A stretch of DNA of 64,000 bases from Gnetum montanum (lineage: Eukaryota; Streptophyta; Gnetopsida; Gnetales; Gnetaceae). Made by a program: the position numbers and the translations under genes. Below are positions 1 to 8,880 of this stretch, piece by piece; position 1 is the first letter of the stretch; the number at the start of each line of letters is the position of its first letter. The DNA lies in NCBI GenBank assembly GCA_015680685.1, contig MNCI01020783.1:4069-68068 (forward strand). Direction: 5' to 3'. A model generated the notes under the pieces. That model saw only the letters and a list, made by a program, of their open reading frames with translations. It had not been told where the DNA came from and ran no database searches.

Positions 1-894
1 TGGTCCCATCAAAATACCAAAGATTTTCTGAACCCTCTTGACTACTGAATTGTTTAACGGCATGACTACAAGCAGAGGGTCTCTTACAACAATCCCAATA
101 GAAGTTCCTATACGTTGCACAATAACAAAATTTACTACTAAAATTCTCTTAAGGCTTTTAAACACAAGTGCTGCTATGGCGAAATTTTAACAGAAATTTT
201 CTATCCGGCAATAAGAACAATAAGAGCAATCTAAAATCCCAAAATTACTTGTCAAGGATGATACTATCTAAACCAATAGCTAAACAATTTAAACAAATTA
301 AAAATAAAACATAACTCACAAGACTATGACAAAGAGGCTGAAATCTTTCCTTTAGCAAGCCATCTTACAACAAAACTTCTTTACAAATCTTCCAAGACCC
401 CAAGTGTGATCTCAAAAGTGATGATGATATGAGACCCCAAGTGCTAGCTAGTAGCCTTCCCAAAGTATCTTCTCCAAAAGTGTGATGTACCAAGTGTCTT
501 TTCCAAAAGTCCTCTTCTTCTTTTGACCCCCCCTTGAAGCCTTTTTATAGGGTTCAAAGGTGTTTACATATTCAAAAATATCTTACCTAACTTCTCTCCC
601 ACGTAACTTGTCCAACAAGTTAGGGAGTATTAACTTAGGAAGTTAGGAAGTTAGGAGATATATAAATATTTATTTTGAAAAATAACTCCAGTAGTTCCAT
701 ATAATTGTCTACAATTATAGCTCTAATAGCTTTTCATTTTTACTTGTTTAGAATTTTTAAGAATATTATTGAAGCCCTTAGTGATTTTATGAACAAGGTG
801 ATAATATAATATCTACCTTGGTATAAATGTTGATGGCAGCTAATCTAAAATAGTTTATGTGCACTTTCACCCGTATGAAAATGGCTGGAAAAAT
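1..894. other. Unassigned AT-rich segment, possibly LTR or promoter sequence
   Basis: No coding frame is convincing here. The stretch reads best as non-coding flank or LTR on the minus strand. A minus-strand TATA-like box lies at 541-549, and a short direct repeat (GACCCCAAGTG at about 396 and 432) lies downstream of it in that orientation. No paired copy was found elsewhere in the window, so an LTR assignment cannot be confirmed. Confidence 0.3.
541..549 (-). promoter_or_regulatory. TATA-like box, minus strand
   Basis: On the minus strand the bases read TATAAAAAG and are followed by GC-richer sequence. This resembles a core promoter of an LTR or gene reading leftwards. There is no supporting transcript or paired LTR, so the call is weak. 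Confidence 0.25.
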
Positions 895-1110
895 TTAAAT
901 CCAAAACATCAAGCCCGAATGTGAAGGCACCATACCTGGAACTACCATCGAAAACTTCCAAAATATCCTGTCCTTACCAAAAACGTTATCAACCGCCACC
1001 GCGGAAGAAGGCTCTGTCGCTGCATCTGGCATCGTTGCTATGTGATGTTCAGTTGATGGAGGAGAAATAACTAGAAGAAAATGATGTATTGAACATATGG
1101 CCTTGGACAT
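895..1110 (-). CDS. Short gene-like ORF, possible first exon, function unknown
   Basis: The 71-codon minus-strand ORF is richer in G and C than its surroundings. It starts directly after CGAAACCCT, a leader context common before plant start codons. A plausible splice donor (CAG/GTATGG) falls inside it near 930-940, so only the first 55 or so codons may be exon. The peptide has an alanine/proline/serine-rich middle followed by an FGKDRIFWKF segment. I do not recognise the family. It could be a captured gene fragment or a chance ORF. There is no neighbouring exon that I can identify. Confidence 0.25.
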   Translation of the reverse strand: MSKAICSIHHFLLVISPPSTEHHIATMPDAATEPSSAVAVDNVFGKDRIFWKFSMVVPGMVPSHSGLMFWI

Positions 1111-1975
1111 AGGGTTTCGGTTACATGGAACTATTTTTTTTTTGCCCCAAATTTCCTTAGGGCTTCCTACATTTTTTGTGTTCCTGCAGATCGTCTTTCA
1201 AATTCCTACCATTGATTGTAGAGTCAAGGGAAAACATACCATAGATCTAAGCGTCAGTGAATAATGGTGTCTATTGTGGTATGTTAAGAATGGCCTTGCA
1301 ATTGCCAGAGAAATCTTCACATAGTATGCACATTGCAAAACACATTGAATTTCGTTGAAGGTGGGTGGATCGGTTGCATTGTTATGGAAAAAATTTTAAA
1401 ACTGAAACAGTTTCTGTCTTGAAAGCGGCAACGTCCATGCGAGTTCTTCCTCCACCGCCTTTGAATTCACATCCCTGCAAGGTTTTGTCACAACGCGCCC
1501 AGTAGAAGTGTCGCTGATTTGGGGCCAACGAGAATAGTTGGTTTTGTGTCAAAAATAGAGGCCATTACAGGTCGATAAACCTTAGCACTTTCCTGCGTAA
1601 ACTACCAACGTGATTCCTTGTGAAAGAATGGGCATTCTTCTGGACTATTTTTCCATAAAAACATTATTCAAATATTGCAATGGTGACTTACATAAGGTTG
1701 ATTTTAATTTCTCATTGATGCACTCATGGACGGGGTCGGCTCCTTTTAATTGATAAAGCTTTTCAACTCTTTTTCAACCTTCCCTTCACACAGGAGTATG
1801 ATAAATGTTCCTTTCATTGGTATCATTATTTGAAGTGGAAACACTATATCTTCATTCAATAAATTTCCACATGAAAACTCTGGTATTAAAATATCAATAG
1901 GGCACAAACATCATATATATATATTTTTGAATATCTTCTATGGCTTATTCATATTTTATCACCTTTGCTATTCCA
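1111..1975. other. Unassigned sequence, less repetitive than the rest
   Basis: This stretch is closer to balanced base composition up to about 1680 and then AT-rich. I found no second copy in the window and no retrotransposon motif. It may be low-copy DNA belonging with the gene-like ORF to its left, or the unrecognised 3' part of element A. Confidence 0.3.
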
Positions 1976-2750
1976 TGAAATGGCTAAATGTGCCAATAGG
2001 AAGTTTGACTAGGAATATACCACTTAGAGTAGTGCACACATGGGTGGAGAATACTATGACCTTGCTTCGTCTCATCATGGGATTTAGGTGATAGGTCATG
2101 ATTTTGAAATATGCATGCTCTACCTTGGTGAGTGCACTATAATCCAACCCATAGCAATGCTAGACCCATTCTTTCTTGGTCTCCAAGTCCACCTAAGTTG
2201 ATATTTCTGCTAAGGTTTCCCTAGTATTAGGCAAATCAAGGGCCTCCAAAATTGTCTTAATGGAGTAGGAGATAGTGATGTCTTTGATTTTAATAGATGC
2301 ATCTCCCTACAGGTTATTCAAAAATAGGTAGGTCTTCCCCATGTATTATTCTCCACTAGAGGAGAGAATGGACAACATAGGAGACCCCTATAGTTATGTG
2401 TAGACCTCCTTGGATAGCAATCCTAAAAAGGGTCCAAAGTTGAGCTCTTAGAGAATCAAACTCTAAACCTTATTAATTTAAATATTTTCAAGGTAGGCCT
2501 CTATTAATGTGACCTCCATGTCGGATCTTGGCCTTGGTGCCTCATCTTGCCTTGATTTGTTAGTTTTAGTAGTTGGAATCTATTGAACAGATTCCACTTT
2601 AGGATCCTCTCGAAGAGGTCCCATTCCATGAGTTGCTTTGGCCTCTTACTCTTGGGCTTGCTATTACTATTGCAAGTTCCTTCCTCCTCATGGTTTCTTC
2701 TCCATTAGTTGGGAAGGTCCTCCTACTGGTGCACACCACTTTGGTGCCAT
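1976..2750 (-). pseudogene. Element A third ORF (ORF3), 5' part, decayed
   Basis: The minus strand from ATG at 2748-2750 aligns by eye with the third ORFs of elements B, C and E. The start region (Met-x-Pro-Lys type, then Gln/Gly/Pro) matches, as does the domain around 2180-2440. The reverse complement of 2180-2400 follows 9240-9420 closely, including the GTCCATTCTCT and GGAGAATGATACATGG stretches. Several stops break the frame. Function is unknown. It lies 3' of the pol remnant on the same strand, as in element B, but a Copia fragment now separates the two. Confidence 0.6.
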
Positions 2751-3125
2751 CCGTGATCACAAACATAACCATGGATTAGTTTTTTGATGTATAACCCTTG
2801 GTTCCTTTTTGATACCTTTCTTAATGGGTTAGGTTACACTTAGGTTCATTTCTAATCTTATTAGGTTCATTATTTTATTATTATTTGATCCATTAGATAC
2901 TGAAGTTTTTTGGTGATGTTTACCTCAATTTGGACTAGGATTTTAATATTATTTTAATGCTTAAACATTGGTGAGCTAGAAAAATTCCAAAAATCTTTTT
3001 TGTCATAATCCAAAGGATTGTGGCCCGCATGATGAAAATCTTACCTCTAGAAGTTAGGGGATTAAAGCATGAGATAAATCAAGCAGGCAGTTAGTAAGTT
3101 ATGGTGCTAAGAATATCTTTGGGCT
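2751..3125 (-). other. Element A pre-ORF3 spacer
   Basis: The non-coding minus-strand sequence before the ORF3 start matches the equivalent spacer of element E. Shared features are the CTTCTAGAG stretch and the run ending ATTAAAATAATATT just before the start (E at about 8550-8660). Homology stops at about 3125, where a Copia fragment begins. The U3-like block seen in B, C and E would lie beyond that junction and is absent. Confidence 0.5.
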
Positions 3126-4945
3126 CTGAAAATGGCAAAAATCCCTTGTTCTTGAAGGAGTTACATAAGTTTTAGCTTCTATCATATTAGAATACTTTAG
3201 AATCTATTGTACATACTTTATCTTAGAAATATAGGTTTCATTCCTAAGTTATTAAATATGTAGGCCCAGAAAGTAAGATAGCTCTCCTATTATGAACATC
3301 TCAAATTTTGATTTCATAGCTTCAATGAATTCTTTCTCTAAACTTAAGCTTGTTCCTCAAAACATTATGTTATCAACATAGATCTAAGTAATAAAATATC
3401 CTATATTATCCTTTTTAATATAAAGAGTATTATCCAATAGAGATTTCAAATACCCATTTATAGCTCAATATAAATCAAGCTTAGCATACCATATCTTGGG
3501 GCTTATTTTAGGTCATATAAAGCTTTTTGTAGCTGGTACACATGATCTGGCTTTTAGTGTCAATATATCCTTCTAGTTGTTCAATATACATTATCTATCT
3601 TATTTCCTTATTCAAAAAATTTGATTTCATATTCATTTGATATAGCTTAAATCCTTGATAAGTTTCAAAATATAAAAGCATTCTAATAAATTCTAATCTT
3701 ACAAATGAAAAAAGCAAAAGTATTTTCATAGTCTAGTCCCTTATTTTGAGGAAGTCTTTAGCTACTAAGTATCCTTTATTTTGAATCACTTCATCATGTT
3801 CATTCAAATTATTTGCAAAATCTACTTGGTTGCAATAACAGTAGCTCATTTCAATAATGGAATAAGCTTTCAAGTATCTTTCTTTTCAATTTTTCTCATC
3901 TCTTCATCCATGGCCTTTCTCTAGTCTTCATTCCCAAGAGCTTCTTTAACTATTAGAGGAATGAAGAAGGCAAGATAACATACTAATAATCCATGTTCAA
4001 TTATTTTATATCTTCTCCTCCTTAGCCTTTTTCTAAGAGATGTCCTAAGGATATTTATCATGGGTTTGAATCTTTGCATTCTTCTACTTACACCATCATC
4101 AGGTGTAACTTCTTACTGTATTTCTACCTTATTAGTTGAGACTATATACTCTTTTTCAATCTCATCAACTTGTCCAGATGCTAAAATACCATCATAATTT
4201 TGTTCTTCATCTACATTCATACTTTTTTAGAAACTTCATTCTATAGCTAGAACTTTCCATAGTCATTTTAGAGTTGTTTTTGGATCCATTATCAATTTGA
4301 TGGAGAAGCATTAGAGGGAACAAGCTATAATATTTGGAGATCCATTAGGAAGGATTGGAGAAGAATTTAATTTTATATTTGTTACATTTTTACCTCTATT
4401 AGTACTTTGGTATTGAGCTAATAAAAGCATTAAAGGTTAATATAAAAGAAAGAAATCCATAATTTTTTAGTACTAAAGATCCCTTTACTTCCTACAAAAA
4501 TAATATGCTCCTCTTGTATTAGAGATAATGATTCTATTGGCTTTTACAACCTACCCCTATAAATTCATTAATTGGCTTAGCTAACCATAACAATAAAATA
4601 AAATTTTAATTCCTTCATATAATGGCCCTCTACATCTAACCTTTTCTATATTCCAAAGCCTTTTTTCATGATGCTTTTTGATAAGATCAACTTTAATTGT
4701 AAATGATATTTCTATCTTATGACCAATTATCATTATTTTTTTTATAGCTCCAAATAAATAATTTAGGCTGTAGATTATAGTACTTAGTTCTTTACTCCTT
4801 TAAAGCTTATAAAGCCCCATTTTCTTTGATGATGTAACACAAATCTCTATTTTGTTATAGCTAAATAGAACCAAAATATGTTTTAAATGGTTTTAGCTTT
4901 GAGAGAGCTATTAGAGCTAACTTATATCCTTTATGATAAGCTTTC
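3126..4945 (-). mobile_element. Copia pol fragment inside element A (copy 1 of H-type Copia)
   Basis: The sequence is homologous over its whole length to the minus-strand Copia pieces at 19270-20679 plus 33476-33850. It encodes decayed Ty1/Copia reverse transcriptase on the minus strand. The palm motif reads IYVDNIMF near 3368-3392, and the conserved MS(M)xGEL-HFLG-type block lies near 3270. No LTR is attached at either end. It joins Ty3 third-ORF spacer on the left and Ty3 integrase on the right. The second catalytic Asp of the YVDD box reads Asn. Confidence 0.7.
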
Positions 4946-6612
4946 CTTTTACTAAGGCACATCAACCCTATAAGCTTTATTCAATTTTGTGTAGTAGTTG
5001 ACTACTACAATGATGTACACCTTTTCATTAGACATGGGGTTGATGAACCCCATGAAATCACTGCCCCATAGATTAAAAGGCTTTAGTGTTTAAATTCATT
5101 GTTATGGTCCTTCCATCCATATACTCATCCCTTCTTCTTGTTGGCAACATTCACATGAATGAGATAAATGATAAGCATATATGAAAATGGTTGGCCAATA
5201 ATATCCTACCATGAAGATTTTAATGGACATACTCCTCCCAAGATAATTTCCCCTACAAGAATCCTCATGAGCATCTTGGAGAATTCAAAGTGGATCATTG
5301 TTGGGAATGAACCATCATACCAAGACATCGATGCAAATCTTGTAATGATTGCCCTTGCTTTTCATATATTTTTTTTTCTAGAGAAATTTTTTTTGTTTCT
5401 TCCTTGTATCCTATTCTTGTGACAACACTTGATTGAGTAGATAGGAGAGGATTTAATCATACTAGTTGAAATCTTTAAAATTTTAAACTTTAGTAGCTCT
5501 AGAAAAGAGAAGCTCCTCTGGGAATTGATTGGACAAGACCATTCATCCTCTTTTTTGTTTGATCATAATAGAGAAAATTGGTTAATGACCATATTCTTGT
5601 TTCCTTTTTGTTCACCATAGTAAGATCAAACTCTAGAAGGATCATTAGCCACTGTATGATATGACAACTCACCATTGGTTTGTTCATGAGGAGCCAAATA
5701 ACATTGTGATATGTGTATACAAAAACTTGATATCGAAGCATAGAGTTCTTGAATTTCTCTAAGGAATACACCAATACCATTACCTCCATTTTTGTAGTGG
5801 TGTACTTCAATTGTGCTCCCACAATGCTTTAGCTTGCACAATGGATTTAGTAAGGACATTTTTTTATCATTGAATTGTGTATGCATAACTCCAAAGGCAT
5901 AATTGGATGTGTCAGTATTAATGTGAAATGACCTAAACTAGTCAAGTGCACATAGAATTGGAGTTTCTACAAGCTTTTGTTTCAATTGTTGGAATGCATT
6001 CTTACCTTTCCTAGTCCATGTGAAAGGTGCATCCTTCTTTGTTAACATCACCAATGGTTTAATGATTTTTGAGAAGTTCTTGATGAAGCATCTCTAATAC
6101 CTAGTATGGCTAACAAATAACCTTAGATCTTTCAATACGTTTGATTTGTTGGTGATTCCTTGGATGACCTATAATTTTCTAGGTTCACCTTAATCCCTTT
6201 TCTTGAAATTTTTTGCCCTAGTACAATGTACCTTTAGACCATTAAATGACTTTTTTTCAGTTAAGCGTTAAGTTAGTCTCCATGAAACATTGAAGCACTT
6301 ACTCAAGAAAATCCATGGCTTGCTCAAATGTAGCTCCATACATAGAGAAGTCATCCATGAAGACTTCTACTCCACTACTAATTTTTTGTTGGAAGATGCT
6401 AAGGACCAACCGTTTGAATGTAGCATGTGCATTATATACGCAAAATGAAATTTTTCTATATGCAAAAGTCTCCCATTGACTTGTGAATGTAATTTTATCC
6501 TAGTCCTTTGGTGCTATCCAAATTTAGTTATAACCACTATAACCATCTAGAAACTATAGTAGCAATGCCTTGTTAGGGTATCCAACGCTTGGTCAAAAAA
6601 TGGCTACATTTT
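4946..6612 (-). pseudogene. pol: Element A Ty3 pol remnant: RT, RNase H, integrase start
   Basis: Reading leftwards from 6612, the minus strand shows a broken Ty3/gypsy reverse transcriptase. A PFFDQ...LDGYSGYN-type palm entry is followed by the FMDDFSMYG active-site box at about 6347-6361, where both Asp residues are kept. An RNase H follows at about 5500-5900 (YSLEKFKN, LRYQVFV). Then come an integrase zinc-binding segment near 5150-5330 and the first catalytic Asp (SDFMGF) near 5045. The remaining integrase is cut off at 4945 by the Copia fragment. Stops and frameshifts are frequent. The lineage matches element B. Confidence 0.75.
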
Positions 6613-7020
6613 TAGCACTATGCCTTGGGAAATCGCCTAGCATCTTGCAAATCTCTTCAACTCTGGTTGTGATTTCTTTACAACTAGTGCTTTTGCAACA
6701 TTTGAACTATTATAGCTCTTTCTTCTCCCTTTTTTCAGATTCCATTTTAGTTGCTTTTTGTTTGGTTGCTTCCACCTTTGCTGTGTTTGCTGCCGCCACT
6801 ACATCATTACTACCGCTACCACTGCCACCGCACTTACATTGATGTTGCCACACAACCGCCGTTGCTGTGCAGCTATCGCCACTACTGTGCAGCCACCGCC
6901 ATTGCTAATTTTTGCAATCGCTGCTGCTTCCATCATTGCTGTTAGTTTACATGGATTCTCACTCTGTTTTTCCTTCCCCCCTTTTTTGCTATTAATGTGC
7001 CCCTGCGATCTTGTTTGCCT
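6613..7020. repeat. Low-complexity CCG/CCA-rich stretch
   Basis: Between about 6788 and 6915 the sequence is an irregular run of CCGCC, CCACC and GCTGCC triplet-like units, with pyrimidine-rich flanks. It opens three overlapping plus-strand ORFs of Cys/His/Ala-rich low-complexity peptides, which look like composition artefacts. The element A reverse transcriptase homology stops at about 6612. Confidence 0.45.
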
Positions 7021-7038
7021 TTTTTTGTATGGTTGGAC

Positions 7039-7059
7039 CCCTCATGTTCAACATGAGGG
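7039..7059. repeat. Perfect 21-bp palindrome
   Basis: CCCTCATGTT and AACATGAGGG flank a single C, a perfect 10-bp inverted repeat. No terminator or protein-binding role can be claimed from sequence alone. Confidence 0.6.
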
Positions 7060-7295
7060 CATTCCTAAACCCTACACTTTGATGGCTCTACCAAAAGATA
7101 TGACTCTTGTTGACTTTGACAAATTGCCTTGAAAAATTGATTTTCAAATTGCCAGTACCTCCTTCCACCCTCATTGGGCGAGCATGAGTGGGGCCCCCCT
7201 TATTTTTAAGTGGGTTCTTATTATCTCCTATTTTCTCTAAGATGGCAGATTATAAATTGTTCTATACTGGCATCCTCATCCCTTGCCTTTGTAGC

Positions 7296-7353
7296 TGTGG
7301 GTGCTCAGCCGCATTACCAGATCCACACTGATGAGGGGTGAAACTCCCCGAAA
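7296..7353 (+). ncRNA. Hammerhead-ribozyme-like core (candidate)
   Basis: The catalytic box CTGATGA lies at 7328-7334. A GGGG/CCCC stem with a 7-base loop follows at 7335-7349, and GAAA lies at 7350-7353, giving stem II and both conserved core strands. Immediately 5' of the core, CCACA (7323-7327) can pair with TGTGG (7296-7300) as stem I. The weak point is stem III and the scissile NUH triplet. The bases before TGTGG are AGC, not NUH. The only matching site, CATTA at 7312-7316, pairs with AATG after the core but lies inside the stem I loop. It may be a decayed retrozyme-type ribozyme or a coincidence. Confidence 0.3.
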
Positions 7354-7490
7354 ATGTTTTGTGTGAATGTAATGCTTTGATGAGTTCTTTCTATTTTTTT
7401 TAGGTTTGGATTCTAATCTTTTCAGGTTTTAATCTTTTCTACTACTTTACCGTTCCTTTCCTTGCGACACGAGATTACGAAAAAACATTT

Positions 7491-7890
7491 AAGTCTCCAA
7501 AAAATTTTAAGTCCCTAAAAATTTTAAGTCGCTAAAAATTTTAAGTCCCAAAAAAATTTTAACTCCCCAAAAAATTTTAACTCCCTAAAAAATTTGAAGT
7601 CCCCAAAATATTTTAAGTTCCTTAAAATTTTAAGTCCCTAAAAATTTTAAGTCGCTAAAAATTTTAAGTCCCCAAAAAATTTTAACTCCCTAAAAAATTT
7701 TAAGTCCCCAAAATATTTTAAGTTCCTAAAAATTTTAAGTCCCAAAAAATTTGAAGTCCCTAAAACTTATAAGTCCCAAAAAATTTTAAGTCCCTAAAAA
7801 TTTGAAGTCCCTAAAAATTTTAATTCCCAAAAATATTTTAGGTCCCAAAAAATTTTAAATCCCCAAAAAATTTCAAGTCTCTAAAAATTT
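7491..7890. repeat. Minisatellite, about 23 units of 17-18 bp
   Basis: Tandem units of the form AAGTCCCTAAAAATTTT run through the whole stretch with small changes (CC/GC/TT in the middle, A-run length). The order of variants in units 2-8 recurs in units 9-14, so a higher-order repeat of about 110-125 bp is superimposed. Each unit contains an A-run followed by a T-run. No protein or CRISPR-like spacers are present. Confidence 0.9.
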
Positions 7891-8880
7891 AATGGTAGGA
7901 TAAGAGGAAAATCTTCAAATGGTTGGGAAAGGTAGAGAATTTTCTATTGTATGAAACTAGCATGAAGGAGTTAGGAATAAACTAGCTTTAGGAAGGCCTA
8001 GTTACATATATCTTGGCTTCCTTTGGTTTAACCTCCATACCCATGAGCCTTTTATTAATCTCAATAGTCTAGATACCTTGCATCATCTTGTTTTATGTTA
8101 ATTTGGCTTAAGGAACATCTTTCATTTACTCATTTTGCATGGTTAAAATGCTTCAATTTCTAAAACCAAAACCTTAATTATGTTGTCATGTTTTTCTAAC
8201 TTTTGGCTTCCATTTGGCTTTTGTTTTGATTGTAAAATTTTTCAAAATTCCTCAATATTTCAAGTTGAAAATGACTACAAACAACTACAACAATGCATCA
8301 CCATCAATGCAGTTGGATATGTTGATGTAGCCTCGTTGATGCATTCCTATATGTTGGTGTAGCCTTGTTGATGCATCCTTGTCAATGCAATACAAAAAAA
8401 GTATAAATACATGTGATTCTTAGCTTATTTTTCAAATTTTTCTTCAGATTTACAAGGATTTTTTACAATTTTTTAAAAACTAGAACTTTCTAAGAGTCAT
8501 AATTTCATAATTGCTTAGCTATTTTTACTCGTTTGTTGATAATCAAGCTTCTAGAGATACAGCTTTATGTCGTGGGAGCATCAAACACTGGGTTTTCATA
8601 AAAAAGTTTTTAAAAATTTTTCTAACACCCAACAAATATGATATTAAAATAATATTAAATTAATGATCATAAGAGTTAATGTTAGAAATTAACCTTTCTT
8701 AAAGCATGAATAAAATAATAATAAAATAATATCATATATTTGCAATCACTAAATAAGAACTTAACAATACAATTTTAAACTTTTGACCCATAAACGTAGC
8801 TCAATGAAACAAAGAAAGGTATCTAAATGAAATAATATTATATTTAAAAGGCTAATCCAATGTTATTTTTGTGATCACCA
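7891..8880 (+). other. Element E spacer upstream of ORF3
   Basis: Non-coding AT-rich sequence whose right half matches the pre-ORF3 spacers of elements A (about 2760-3120, minus) and C (about 52050-52450, minus). It holds a U3-like block at 8292-8410 and a weak polypurine-like stretch at 8567-8580 (GTCGTGGGAGCA). No pol sequence is found to its left, so the 5' half of element E is missing or unrecognisable. Confidence 0.5.
8292..8410 (+). promoter_or_regulatory. Internal U3-like block with TATA box, element E
   Basis: Repeats of TTGATGTAGCCTC, TTGATGCAT and CATCCTTGTCAATGCA lead into TATAAATACATG (TATA at 8402-8409). The same motifs in the same order precede the TATA box of this element's own 3' LTR (11965-12085). 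In elements B and C a comparable block also lies between gag/pol and ORF3. I infer an internal promoter for ORF3. A fortuitous LTR fragment is the alternative. Confidence 0.45.

Noticed and set aside
6570-7132. Overlapping plus-strand ORFs of 64-124 codons
   Set aside because: Low-complexity composition from CCR-rich DNA. The first overlaps the antisense of Ty3 reverse transcriptase.
7312-7400. Type I hammerhead arrangement downstream of GAAA
   Set aside because: No CATT-type partner for the bases after GAAA exists downstream, so stem III cannot close in that topology.
7491-7890. CRISPR-like array
   Set aside because: Units are directly adjacent with no spacers of unique sequence. It is a minisatellite in a plant genome.
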